A stretch of 64,000 nt of DNA, taken from NCBI GenBank assembly GCA_903863015.1, contig CAIPAI010000032.1:1-64000 (forward strand), given 5' to 3'. Shown here piece by piece: positions 43,941 to 52,672 of this stretch. The DNA is from an uncultured Actinomycetes bacterium. GTDB lineage: Bacteria; Actinomycetota; Actinomycetes; Nanopelagicales; Nanopelagicaceae. The translations under genes and the position numbers were made by a program. Numbering within the stretch: the first letter of the stretch is position 1; every line of letters begins with the position of its first letter. The notes below the pieces were generated by a model. The model was not told the DNA's origin. It saw nothing but the letters and a program-made list of their open reading frames with translations, and did no database searches.

Positions 43941-45419
43941 ATGGGAATGAGGGAGATGTCCAAGATCGTCGTTGCGGGAGTATCTGTTGATACCGGGCAT
44001 TTCATCGGTGGTCAGCGGGTCTACTCTGCGCAGACTTTTTCAGATCACTCGCCGATTGATGGCTCCTTTCTGGGCGAAATCTCGCGCGGTGGGGCAGCAG
44101 AAATCGATCTCGCTGTTTCGGCCGCTCGCGCGGCATTCCCGGGTTGGGCAAAGACTCCTCGGGTCGAGCGCGCACGCATCATGCACGCCATCGCAGATGG
44201 CGTTGAAGCTCGCTTAGAAGAGTTAGCCCAAGTTGAGACCCACGATAACGGAGCACTCATCCGTTCACATCGTCGTGGCGTGATGCCTCGAGTTGCTCAC
44301 AATTTCCGCTTCTTCGCTGATTGGTTACTTAACGAGTTGCATCACGATCCATTCGAAACACGTGGGCATACCAACGTAGTTTCTTGGGATCCATCTGGTG
44401 TGGCCGCACTCATCACTCCGTGGAATGCGCCACTTATGCTGGCAAGTTGGAAGATTGCACCTGCGCTCGCATCAGGTGACACCGTGATTTTGAAACCTGC
44501 TGAGTGGACGCCGCTGAGCGCTTCTCTCCTCTGCGACATTGCGAAAGAAGCAGGTTTGCCAGATGGTGTTTTCAATGTGGTGCAAGGTTTCGGAAATGAG
44601 GCAGGAGCCGCGCTCGTGGCCCATCCGGGAATTTCACGGATCTCATTTACCGGCTCGGTACCCACTGCAAAACTCGTTGCTCGAGCCGCAGCAGATAATT
44701 TGACGCCATGTTCGCTTGAGTTAGGCGGTAAGAGCCCGCTTATCGTCATGGACGATGCTGATTTGGAACTTGCAGTCACTCTCGCCGTTGAGCAGTACGA
44801 CAATGCTGGGCAAGTCTGCTTAGCTGGAACGCGCCTACTGGTGCACGAAAAGATTCGTGAAGATTTTCTGACCGGCTTTAAAGAGCGCGTCTCCAAGATT
44901 GTGCAAGGTGATCCTCGTGTTGATGGAACTGATATTGGGCCGCAGATTCACGAGAAACAATTCACCAAAATTCTTGGCTACATTAATCGCGCGAAAGCAG
45001 CAGGTGCTGACGTAGAAGTAGGCGGGGGAGCGAACGAAAACCTAGGTGGTCTCTATATCCACCCGACGTTGATTTCACACGCCGCTCCCGGCAGTGAAAT
45101 TCTCACTGACGAAGTGTTTGGCCCAGTATTAACGCTGCAAACATTTTCAACTGACGAAGAAGCCGTATCGATGGCCAATGGAACTGAGTTTGGGCTCGCC
45201 GCTGTACTCGTTTCAGGTAATCGCGAAAGAGCAGAGCGCATCTCCGAGCAGTTGGTTGCCGGCACTACCTGGGTCAATTGTTTCTTCGTGCGCGATCTCC
45301 GTGCTCCATTCGGTGGGGCACGTAAGTCTGGTGTGGGTCGCGAAGGCGGTTCCTGGTCTTTTGATTTTTATTCTGAACTAAAAAATACAGTGTTCTCACC
45401 AAACGGCTGGAGGGATTGA
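43941..45419 (+). CDS. hpaE: Aldehyde dehydrogenase, 5-carboxymethyl-2-hydroxymuconate-semialdehyde dehydrogenase (HpaE-like)
   Basis: HpaE oxidises the ring-cleavage aldehyde of homoprotocatechuate with NAD. The protein of about 492 residues has the catalytic Cys in DNAGQVCLAGTRLLVH, the Glu motif LELGGKSP, and the Rossmann stretch ALASGDTVILKPAEWTPLSA. The C-terminal VRDLRAPFGGARKSGVGREGGSWSF closely follows E. coli HpaE. The start may be 43941 or 43956; neither has a well-spaced ribosome-binding site. hpaD begins right after the stop, so hpaE-hpaD-hpaG form one operon. Confidence 0.9.
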   Translation: MGMREMSKIVVAGVSVDTGHFIGGQRVYSAQTFSDHSPIDGSFLGEISRGGAAEIDLAVSAARAAFPGWAKTPRVERARIMHAIADGVEARLEELAQVETHDNGALIRSHRRGVMPRVAHNFRFFADWLLNELHHDPFETRGHTNVVSWDPSGVAALITPWNAPLMLASWKIAPALASGDTVILKPAEWTPLSASLLCDIAKEAGLPDGVFNVVQGFGNEAGAALVAHPGISRISFTGSVPTAKLVARAAADNLTPCSLELGGKSPLIVMDDADLELAVTLAVEQYDNAGQVCLAGTRLLVHEKIREDFLTGFKERVSKIVQGDPRVDGTDIGPQIHEKQFTKILGYINRAKAAGADVEVGGGANENLGGLYIHPTLISHAAPGSEILTDEVFGPVLTLQTFSTDEEAVSMANGTEFGLAAVLVSGNRERAERISEQLVAGTTWVNCFFVRDLRAPFGGARKSGVGREGGSWSFDFYSELKNTVFSPNGWRD

Positions 45420-45420
45420 G

Positions 45421-46320
45421 ATGGGCGAGGTAGTTGGAGCGGGGCTTTTGGCACATGTACCTACGATCATGTTGCCGAAAGAAGTGCGTTACGAACTCAA
45501 CGAAGGGAAAGAGATTTCTCTTGTTACGGGTCTGGAGCGTCTACGTAAAGAAGTCTTTGAAACCGCCGATTACGACACCGTTGTCGTACTTGACTCTCAC
45601 TGGGCTACGACCGTCGAGTTTGTGACCACGTCGCACGAGCGCCGTACCGGCAAGTACACCTCTGAGGAATTACCTCGTGGCATGTCTTCGGTCCCTTATG
45701 ATTTTAAGGGCGATCCTGAACTAGCTATCGAAATCAGCAAGTATGCCGAGAAGCACGGCACGTGGATTACGCCTATCGACGACCCTCACCTACCGACGTT
45801 TTACGCGACGTTGAATCTTTGGAAGTACCTAGGTGAAGGTTTAGACAAGCAATGGGTCAGTATCGGTTGCTGCCAAACTGCCGAGACTGAAGATAACCTG
45901 CGTCTCGGTCGCGCACTCGGAGATGCCATCGATAAGTTGGATCGCAAGGTGCTATTGCTCGCTTCGGGTGCGCTTTCACACACTTTCTATCCGCTCCAAG
46001 AATTGCGCAAACACGAAGCAAGCGACATCTCACACATCTTCACGCCGGAAGCCCGTGAAGCTGATCTTGAGCGGATCGAATGGTTTAAGAGCGGGGATCA
46101 CGATCAAGTACTGCGAACGATGCCGGAGTTTTATAAGTACAAGCCAGAGGCGCGATTTGGTCACTATCTCATGATGATTGGTGCGCTTGGAGAGAATGAG
46201 TGCACCGCACCAGGGCGCCTCTTCAGCGAGTATGAGAACTCAATTGGAACCGGACAGGTACATATCTGGTTTGATCAACCGGAAGCTGGCTGGACCGCAA
46301 AGCTGAATGCCAGTGTCTAA
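45421..46320 (+). CDS. hpaD: 3,4-dihydroxyphenylacetate 2,3-dioxygenase (HpaD, class III extradiol type)
   Basis: HpaD opens the homoprotocatechuate ring between C2 and C3 using Fe(II) and O2. The 299-aa protein aligns with E. coli HpaD as I recall it: AHVPTI near residues 11-16, VVLDSHWATT near 56-65 with a metal His, KYTSEELPRGM, the FKGDPELA stretch, LLASGALSHTF near 179-189 and the C-terminal SIGTGQVHIWF. The family assignment is strong. It lies between hpaE and hpaG in one operon, and its end overlaps the hpaG start by 14 bp. Confidence 0.92.
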   Translation: MGEVVGAGLLAHVPTIMLPKEVRYELNEGKEISLVTGLERLRKEVFETADYDTVVVLDSHWATTVEFVTTSHERRTGKYTSEELPRGMSSVPYDFKGDPELAIEISKYAEKHGTWITPIDDPHLPTFYATLNLWKYLGEGLDKQWVSIGCCQTAETEDNLRLGRALGDAIDKLDRKVLLLASGALSHTFYPLQELRKHEASDISHIFTPEAREADLERIEWFKSGDHDQVLRTMPEFYKYKPEARFGHYLMMIGALGENECTAPGRLFSEYENSIGTGQVHIWFDQPEAGWTAKLNASV

Positions 46321-47200
46321 GAATGTAGAGACACGGAGAATTCTCCTTGATGGGTATCCGGCTGAGGTAGTGCGCCACGGGGACGTTCTCGTAGCCGGAG
46401 ACGGAAGAGAAGTAGCCATTGCAGATGCTACGCACTTGGCTCCAGTGGAACCTACCAAAATCATTGCAGTGCATCTGAACTTTCAGAGCCGTACTGACGA
46501 GTTCATGACCAAGCTCCCTCCTGCGCCTACTTACTTCCACAAACCCATCACGGCATTGAATTCCCACCATGGTGATGTGGTTCGCCCGCAGGGATGTAAG
46601 TGGCTCAATTATGAAGGCGAGATCGTTATTGTCATCGGACGAACTTGTCGCAACATTTCTCCCAAGGATGCCGCCGATTACATTGCCGGGTACACCATCG
46701 GCAATGATTACGGTTTGCACGATTTTAGAGATACCGATGCCGGTTCAATGCTGCGTGTAAAGGGGAGCGACACTCTTGCTCCGGTTGGTCCTGGCTTAGT
46801 TCGTAATTGGGATTTCAGAAATAAGCAGATCCGTACATTGGTAAATGGAGTTGTGAAGCAAGATGACAACACCAAAAATATGGAGTGGGACATGCACTAC
46901 TTGGTCGCTGACATCGCGCGTACCATCACCCTTGTTCCCGGCGACATCCTCTTCTCGGGTACGCCAGCATTTTCACGTCCTGTGCAACCAGGCGATTTAG
47001 TCGAAGTCGAAGTCGAAGGCTTGGGAATGCTCAGTAATCGAATCGTAGAAGGCCCAACGCCGATCCGCACAGATGTGGGCGCGCAACCCACGGAGAGTGA
47101 AGAGGTTATCTCCACAGCCCTTGGCGGGGATTGGGAATTCCGCGGTATACGTACGCCATCTAAAGATCTCTACCCATCTCGAATTGAGGAGAAGAAGTGA
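46307..47200 (+). CDS. hpaG: Fumarylacetoacetate hydrolase family protein (HpaG-like isomerase/decarboxylase)
   Basis: HpaG converts the 5-oxo-pent-3-ene-tricarboxylate intermediate by decarboxylation and isomerisation. The 297-aa protein has an N-terminal 60-residue part and the FAH core: YFHKPITALNSHHGDVVRP, the metal Glu region NYEGEIVIVIGR, GYTIGNDYGLHDFRDTDAG and DILFSGTPAFSRPVQPGD. Within an operon with hpaE and hpaD the HpaG role is most likely, though FAH-family hydratases look similar. Hydratase, isomerase and aldolase genes of the lower pathway (hpaH, hpaF, hpaI) are not recognised in the window. Confidence 0.85.
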   Translation: MPVSKNVETRRILLDGYPAEVVRHGDVLVAGDGREVAIADATHLAPVEPTKIIAVHLNFQSRTDEFMTKLPPAPTYFHKPITALNSHHGDVVRPQGCKWLNYEGEIVIVIGRTCRNISPKDAADYIAGYTIGNDYGLHDFRDTDAGSMLRVKGSDTLAPVGPGLVRNWDFRNKQIRTLVNGVVKQDDNTKNMEWDMHYLVADIARTITLVPGDILFSGTPAFSRPVQPGDLVEVEVEGLGMLSNRIVEGPTPIRTDVGAQPTESEEVISTALGGDWEFRGIRTPSKDLYPSRIEEKK

Positions 47201-47382
47201 AGATTCACGTTGACATGGAGAAATGCCAGCATTACGGACAATGTGTCTTCGAAGCTGAAGATGTTTTCTCTTTAGGCGATGATGGGAAGTTGATTTACAA
47301 GGTTGATGTTGATGATAGTCGTCGCGCGGACGTGGAGTCCGCCGTCGATGTATGTCCGATGCAAGCCATTACGGTCGAGTAG
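47197..47382 (+). CDS. [3Fe-4S] ferredoxin, P450-type
   Basis: A 61-aa acidic ferredoxin. CQHYGQC (Cys10, Cys16) and the later CPMQ give three Cys with Tyr in the place of the second ligand, the pattern of [3Fe-4S] ferredoxins that feed bacterial P450s. A GTG start overlaps the hpaG stop. It is followed by an FAD ferredoxin reductase, so this is a complete electron chain for the two P450s on the island. Confidence 0.92.
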   Translation: MKIHVDMEKCQHYGQCVFEAEDVFSLGDDGKLIYKVDVDDSRRADVESAVDVCPMQAITVE

Positions 47383-47388
47383 TCGTTC

Positions 47389-48567
47389 TTGAAGGTTCTT
47401 ATCGTTGGTGCCGGGCTGGCGGGATTACGGACAGCAGAGTCCCTCCGTGGCGCGGGCTTTGCTGGCGAGATCACGCTCGTGGGGGATGAGCCTTACTTTC
47501 CGTATAACCGGCCACCACTTTCAAAAGATGCACTTGCTAACGGGCTAGAAATAGCGGACCTTGAGTTCAAGCGACGTGAAAGCGTCGCAGACGTAACCTG
47601 GATATTTGATGATTCTGCAACCAGCACTGATTATCAACAGCGGGGTGTGCTTCTTAAATCTGGGCGTCTCGAGTCTTTCGACGTCTTGGTTGCGGCTACA
47701 GGTATTCGCCCTCGCACGCTCAACGTTCCTGGTGCTGAGAAGAGCAAGTTTTCGCTCCGTAACTTTGCGGAAGCGCAAGAGCTCCGTACTTCGATGTTGG
47801 GTGTCCAAAGAATTGTGATTGTCGGCGCAGGTTTCATTGGTTGTGAGATTGCGGCGACGGCTCGCAAACTTGGAATTGACGTAGCAGTGGTGGCGGCCGA
47901 TCCAGAGCCGATGTTTCGGCCACTCGGTGCAGAGTTTGGCCATGCCATGAAACATCGCCATGAAGCACATGGCGTGAGCTTTCACATGAACGCGAAAATC
48001 GCGGGGTATCTCGGAGGGGAGAGCGCCACCGGGGTATCTCTGGAGAGTGGCGAAGAAATTCTGGGTGACTTGTTGATCGAGGCCATCGGATCACTTCCCA
48101 ACACTGAATGGTTAGCGGGGGGATCTCTCGATCTCAAAGACGGCGTGCTCGTCGATTCTTCGATGCGTGCCACGGCCCCTAGCGATGTCTCTATTTACGC
48201 TGTAGGTGATGTTGCTCGATATGCATTCGATCTCTTCGATACCACTCCTCGCAGAATTGAACATTGGAATCTCCCTACGGAGACAGGTCGTCGAGCAGGC
48301 AAGTCGATTGCTCATTTTCTTCACACAGGTGAAGTACTTGCCGAGTCGGTTAATTTTGTCCCATCATTTTGGTCGGATCAATATGAAGATAATCTGCAAT
48401 CTTTTGGGATGCCCGGCATCGCTGACTCTATAAACGTGGTTGAAGGCGATCTCATGGGCGATTGTGTGGTCGAGTATTTGCGTGGCAATAAAGTTGTGGG
48501 AGTCGTCGGTGTAAATACCAGCGCGAAATTAGCGCCGTATCGGAAGAGTTTTCAAGAAACTAATTGA
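47389..48567 (+). CDS. FAD-dependent ferredoxin reductase
   Basis: The 392-aa protein belongs to the BenC/HcaD/putidaredoxin-reductase family. The FAD Rossmann motif IVGAGLAGLRTAESLR is at residues 4-19, PYNRPPLSK near 42-50, the NAD-binding VIVGAGFIGCEIAATARKLG near 143-162, and the YAVGDVARY motif near 271-279. It passes electrons from NAD(P)H to the ferredoxin encoded just upstream. The start is TTG. Its end overlaps the convergent TauE gene by 8 bp. Confidence 0.92.
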   Translation: MKVLIVGAGLAGLRTAESLRGAGFAGEITLVGDEPYFPYNRPPLSKDALANGLEIADLEFKRRESVADVTWIFDDSATSTDYQQRGVLLKSGRLESFDVLVAATGIRPRTLNVPGAEKSKFSLRNFAEAQELRTSMLGVQRIVIVGAGFIGCEIAATARKLGIDVAVVAADPEPMFRPLGAEFGHAMKHRHEAHGVSFHMNAKIAGYLGGESATGVSLESGEEILGDLLIEAIGSLPNTEWLAGGSLDLKDGVLVDSSMRATAPSDVSIYAVGDVARYAFDLFDTTPRRIEHWNLPTETGRRAGKSIAHFLHTGEVLAESVNFVPSFWSDQYEDNLQSFGMPGIADSINVVEGDLMGDCVVEYLRGNKVVGVVGVNTSAKLAPYRKSFQETN

Positions 48568-49273
48568 GTACGTCAGAGAGCGTGACAGCAGCAAAGATAA
48601 AGAGGAATGTAGCCAGGGCGCGTTGGCGAAGCAGCGGATTAATGCGCTGAGTGAAACGGGCTGCGAGTAAGACGCCAAGTCCGGCAGCCAATCCGAGGAA
48701 GAGCGTATGCGTAGGCGGCATCACTCGTTTGCCAGCGAGCGCCGAGAGGGCGTTGATGGCTAAAACGAATGAACTTGTTCCTACTGCAACAGACATTTTT
48801 AATTTGCTGATGAGGCGAAGCGCTGGAATGACCACAAAGCCAGCCCCAACGCCAAGGGCACCGGCCGCACTTCCTGCTAGCGCTGCACCGATCCAACCCT
48901 TCCAACTTGCGCTGGGCACCTCGCTCTTACTCCGTCGGAAGAGAGAGGCTGAGGAAGTGAAGAGCAGGATAGATAGCAAAATAGCGGTGAGAGTATTCGA
49001 TGCATTGCGCATGAGATAACCAACGATGATGGCTGCGGGAATTGAGAGCACGAGAAAGGGCAGAGCTGCCCGGAAGTCGATCTCGCCTCGACGTGTAACC
49101 ACCATGGTGTTGACTGCTCCCGAGATGAGCACGACCGAGAGTCCGGCGATAGAGGCTTCGCTGTAGGTCATGTTGAGTAGATGGACCGCGAGCGGAACAG
49201 TAAGTGAACCAGCGCCAGCTCCGAAGAAGGCCATAAAGCAGCCGAGTACTACACCGACGAGCAGTATCTCCAT
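48560..49273 (-). CDS. TauE/SafE family sulfite/organosulfonate exporter
   Basis: A 237-aa integral membrane protein with about eight hydrophobic segments and the family's internal duplication: GCFMAFFGAGAGSLTVPLAV in the first half and GSAAGALGVGAGFVVIPAL in the second. These carriers export sulfite, sulfoacetate or similar anions. Its ATG overlaps the sulfatase stop (TGATG), indicating a sulfatase-exporter operon in which it may move sulfate-derived anions. Confidence 0.88.
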   Translation of the reverse strand: MEILLVGVVLGCFMAFFGAGAGSLTVPLAVHLLNMTYSEASIAGLSVVLISGAVNTMVVTRRGEIDFRAALPFLVLSIPAAIIVGYLMRNASNTLTAILLSILLFTSSASLFRRSKSEVPSASWKGWIGAALAGSAAGALGVGAGFVVIPALRLISKLKMSVAVGTSSFVLAINALSALAGKRVMPPTHTLFLGLAAGLGVLLAARFTQRINPLLRQRALATFLFIFAAVTLSDVLN

Positions 49274-50853
49274 CAGGCAGAAGCCTTTGGCTTGCGACCT
49301 TCGTCTGCCAACGCCATCATTTCGCGTGCAAGCTTTTCAAAGGCTTCGCCACGCTCGTTTTTATGGGAGTCGGTGGAAAAGAGATTTTTACCATCGTCTG
49401 CGTCGCTTGAGCGATCGTAGAGTTCGCCGTATTCCTGACCTGCGTAGGCGGTGAGTCGGTAATCAGGTGTAATAAGAGTACGCAGTCGTACCGGCCCAGA
49501 CATGCCTTCAAGGCCGAAGGGCTGATCTTCTTCCACGATGAGCGCATCGCGCCAGGGTTTCTTTGATTTACCAACGAGTGATCGTCCCTGAATACCTCGC
49601 CAACCACGGCATCCAGTGAGTTCGAGAAGCGTCGGCGCAATATCAGCGCTGGAAACGAGGCGATCATCAATCCCTAGATCGAGCATGGGTCCAGATATGA
49701 GAAGTGGCACCCGAGTTACTGCTTCGTAGTGCACAAAATGCTTAAGCATTAAACCGTGATCGCCAAAGAGATCGCCGTGATCGGTGGTGAAGACGATGAT
49801 GAGCGGGCGATCTTTGGTGGCTTCGCGAGCAGCGCTCACTATCTTTCCTACGGCTTGATCAACAAATTGAATCTGGCCAATCTGCGCACGCAGAGCATCT
49901 TGGAATTGCTCCACTGTAGGCGCCCATGTCATCGTGGGATCTTCCGGGGGAGTACCGCGGTGCGCGGCTATCTGTTGGAGATGCGGCGGCGACTCCGAGT
50001 GCGATGCGAAGAACGTTTCTGGAAGTGGCAGCGTGGTTGGATCTATATCCGGCATGAATTCTGCAGGCGGAGCAAATGGATGATGTGGATCAGGGAAAGA
50101 TACAAAGCAGAGGAAAGGATCCTCTGAGCTCGCAGCATCCTTTAAGCGCGCGGTGGCGCGCTCAACTACGAAAGATGATGGGTGGAGCTCTGCCGGTACT
50201 TGGGAAACGTAAACCTGATCCCAGTCGGCGCGCCTATCCTTTGAGTTTTGCCAACCAGCGAGCTCTTCAAGGTTGGCTCCACGCGATTTAGCCCAATGCC
50301 AGTAATGGCCACTTGGTCGATCGCCATGACCTACAGCTAAATCAACAGTGTCGAAGCCGTAGTAGTCAGTTGGTAATTCGATGTAGCCCTCGCGATGTCT
50401 TTCGGAGTTCTCCCATTGCTGCCAATCCTTACCTTCTCCGATTCCTGAGTAGACGCGAGCGTCGGGAAGGTCGTTGAGAACTTCTGGGGCGTGCTCTTCG
50501 ATATCTGCGAGTTGGAATCCTTCATAGGGCCAACCCATTGTCTGGAAGTGTAATTTTCCAATAGCAGAAGTCTTGTAACCGGTGCGGCGCATCGAGCGCA
50601 TAAAAGTTTCTGCTTGCCAATCGAGAGTGACGCCGTTTGTTCGTGTTCCGTGAACGGAGGGCCACCGCCCCGTTGCGATCGTTGCGCGGTTCGGCATGCA
50701 GGTTGGGTTAGCAACGTAAGCCCGGGTAAAACGTCGACTATCGAGTGCGATGGCATCGATGTGGGGAGTGCTGATCGGGAGATCTTTATTGGCATGACCT
50801 AGATGGTCGGCGCGAAGTTGGTCGGCGACAATCACTAAGACGTTAGGGCGCAT
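49273..50853 (-). CDS. Sulfatase (formylglycine-type, arylsulfatase/choline-sulfatase-like)
   Basis: The 526-aa enzyme should hydrolyse a sulfate ester. Cys52 in NPTCMPNRAT sits in the CxPxR motif, whose Cys is converted to formylglycine. Metal ligands are seen in IVADQLRADHLG (Asp11) and TTDHGDLFGDHGL. No N-terminal signal peptide is apparent from the chosen start; an upstream extension starting at 50937 has no sense as a signal. No formylglycine-generating enzyme gene is in the window. The gene forms an operon with the TauE exporter and lies next to an amidohydrolase, which may act on the same compound. Confidence 0.9.
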   Translation of the reverse strand: MRPNVLVIVADQLRADHLGHANKDLPISTPHIDAIALDSRRFTRAYVANPTCMPNRATIATGRWPSVHGTRTNGVTLDWQAETFMRSMRRTGYKTSAIGKLHFQTMGWPYEGFQLADIEEHAPEVLNDLPDARVYSGIGEGKDWQQWENSERHREGYIELPTDYYGFDTVDLAVGHGDRPSGHYWHWAKSRGANLEELAGWQNSKDRRADWDQVYVSQVPAELHPSSFVVERATARLKDAASSEDPFLCFVSFPDPHHPFAPPAEFMPDIDPTTLPLPETFFASHSESPPHLQQIAAHRGTPPEDPTMTWAPTVEQFQDALRAQIGQIQFVDQAVGKIVSAAREATKDRPLIIVFTTDHGDLFGDHGLMLKHFVHYEAVTRVPLLISGPMLDLGIDDRLVSSADIAPTLLELTGCRGWRGIQGRSLVGKSKKPWRDALIVEEDQPFGLEGMSGPVRLRTLITPDYRLTAYAGQEYGELYDRSSDADDGKNLFSTDSHKNERGEAFEKLAREMMALADEGRKPKASA

Positions 50854-50857
50854 GACT

Positions 50858-52516
50858 TTATCCTTCCAGGCTTCCGTACTTACACTCTCCGGCGACCATC
50901 GTTGCCTGGACTTTACTCTCAAGGAGGGAACTTCCATCGTCGTTCCAGTCGATTTGGCGGTCGAGTAGAACTAAGTCTGCAGCGAATCCTTCCTGGATTT
51001 GCCCTCGCCATCCTTCTGTTCGATTTTGGCGTGCTCCGCCTTCAGTCATTGACCGTAAGCCATCGAGTAGTGAAATCTTTTGAACATCGTTCGGAGAAGC
51101 TTCAAGATCGCGGAGATCTCGCCGATGGGCAGTGACGACTATTCGCTTCCAGTCGGGTTCGGAAACAGGTGCGTCAGAAGAGAGAGCTAAGGGGATGCCA
51201 GCATCTAAAACGCTACGTAAGGGTTGATTAGCTCGAGCTCGAGTAATTCCAAGTTTTGCATCATTACCTTGCCCGACCATCCAACGAATTAACGGATTCG
51301 TATTCAACCCGATTCCAGCTTCGCTCATTCTGCGCATATTGGATTCGCTCAAGTAGTTACCGTGAATCAAGTAATGCCCAGCTGTTCTACCATCTTTTTG
51401 TGCTCGAATTATCGACTCGATGATGGCCTCGGACGTGGCATCTCCCGTTGAGTGAAGCCCTGCCTGCCAACCTCGTCGGTGAATCTCGTGAACTATGAGA
51501 TCAAGTTCGCGGAGACGTTCATCGTCTGAGGAACCTTCGATTGTCATATGCCCACACGTGCCGTCGTCGTACGCCTCTTTCATCCATGAAGTTCTACTGC
51601 GGGGGACTCCGTCGGCAAAAATCTTTACCTGATCGATACCGAGAAAAGCGTGGGGGAGAAGTGGACGTGCCCTGCCGAAGTTCTCAAGGCCACTGGCGAT
51701 ATCTTTCACATTACTACCGCCGAGCCCGCTAAAGAGCAGCATCAATGTGGTGCGAATTGGTAGCTCTTCTGATTCAGCAAGGTCTTGATAGATAGCGAGA
51801 GCTTCCTCGCCGGCTGCACCGCCAAGGAGTGAGTCCGCACCCGGTCCAATTCCCGGTTCTGTAAAGGCGGTGATTCCGCGAGAGAGCAAATCTTCTACGC
51901 CCAACATGATTGCACTTCTTAAGTCCGCTCGACTGGGAGGAGGCATCTTTGCTAGCACGAGTGCGGATGCAGATTCGAAGAGTAAGCCGGTAGGGGTGCC
52001 ATCGGAGTAGCGATCGATCCGTCCACCAATCGGATCAGGAGTATGCGCATCTATTCCTGCGTGCGTTAGTGCACTCTTATTTACTAAGGTGCTATGGCCC
52101 GTGAAGTCGCCCAATACGGTCGGTGCGTTAATGCCAGCTTCGGCGATGAGGGCACCTGTAGGGCGTTGCTCAGGGCCATCTCCTTTCAAAGAAGTGATGT
52201 CCCAACCTTGACCTCGGATCCATCCGTTCTTTTCAGGAAGCGCGCTGCGAAGGGTTGCAACAAAACGCTCGTTACTCTCTGCGCTGCGGAGGTCAACCGC
52301 GGTGAACGCTCTTCCCATTTCAACAAGGTGTAGATGTGAATCGTCGATGCCCGCGATCAAGGTCCTCCCGTGCAGATCGAAATTCTCACCTTCTCTTGCC
52401 CGTCGTTCGCTGGACAACGAGATTGCGGCAATTTGCCCGGCGCGCACGCTCACATCGAAAAGGGTTGATGGGCTCTGGGCTAACGAAACATTTCTAAAGG
52501 TAATTTGAGAAGGCAC
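50858..52516 (-). CDS. YtcJ-like amidohydrolase (amidohydrolase family 3)
   Basis: The 552-aa protein matches YtcJ-type metal-dependent hydrolases: an N-terminal beta-sandwich strand, the metal motif DDSHLHLVEMGR near residues 58-69, GFPTGLLFESA-like segment (PTGLLFESASALV) and the C-terminal LSSDAPVSEPDW and EGFAADLVLLDRQIDW. Substrates of the family are amides, imides or formamides; some act on N-substituted formamides. It begins with GTG, and the stop is 5 bp before the sulfatase, so the three genes are one operon. The C-terminal end is normal. Confidence 0.85.
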   Translation of the reverse strand: MPSQITFRNVSLAQSPSTLFDVSVRAGQIAAISLSSERRAREGENFDLHGRTLIAGIDDSHLHLVEMGRAFTAVDLRSAESNERFVATLRSALPEKNGWIRGQGWDITSLKGDGPEQRPTGALIAEAGINAPTVLGDFTGHSTLVNKSALTHAGIDAHTPDPIGGRIDRYSDGTPTGLLFESASALVLAKMPPPSRADLRSAIMLGVEDLLSRGITAFTEPGIGPGADSLLGGAAGEEALAIYQDLAESEELPIRTTLMLLFSGLGGSNVKDIASGLENFGRARPLLPHAFLGIDQVKIFADGVPRSRTSWMKEAYDDGTCGHMTIEGSSDDERLRELDLIVHEIHRRGWQAGLHSTGDATSEAIIESIIRAQKDGRTAGHYLIHGNYLSESNMRRMSEAGIGLNTNPLIRWMVGQGNDAKLGITRARANQPLRSVLDAGIPLALSSDAPVSEPDWKRIVVTAHRRDLRDLEASPNDVQKISLLDGLRSMTEGGARQNRTEGWRGQIQEGFAADLVLLDRQIDWNDDGSSLLESKVQATMVAGECKYGSLEG

Positions 52517-52599
52517 TTAGCGTTTCTAGGGCATCTTTCCGGTGGCGTCAACGTGCTGAGGTCGGCTTACTCAGGGTCGGCGTGTCGAAAATAAAAGTA

Positions 52600-52628
52600 T
52601 TGTCATTGGAGAATTACTCCGCTACGGT
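52600..52628 (+). promoter_or_regulatory. Promoter of the ABC transporter operon
   Basis: TTGTCA and TACGGT are separated by exactly 17 bp, a good match to an actinobacterial housekeeping promoter. The expected start is near 52635 and the leader would be about 40 nt with GGAGG before the ATG. Confidence 0.6.
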
Positions 52629-52632
52629 CAGA

Positions 52633-52650
52633 CCGTTCGTACGCAAACGG
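52633..52650. promoter_or_regulatory. Candidate operator overlapping the transcription start
   Basis: CCGTT-N8-AACGG surrounds the hexamer CGTACG, itself a palindrome. It covers the predicted transcription start of the ABC operon, where a bound repressor would block initiation. Confidence 0.4.
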
Positions 52651-52672
52651 ATTTTGATACCCGGAGGTTTAC

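Noticed and set aside
39252-52650. Shared octamer GCAAACGG near CGTACG upstream of the GS-like gene (39252-39270, reverse strand) and of the ABC operon (52633-52650)
   Set aside because: An 8-bp match between two roughly 100-bp regions is expected fairly often by chance and the spacing differs by 3 bp.
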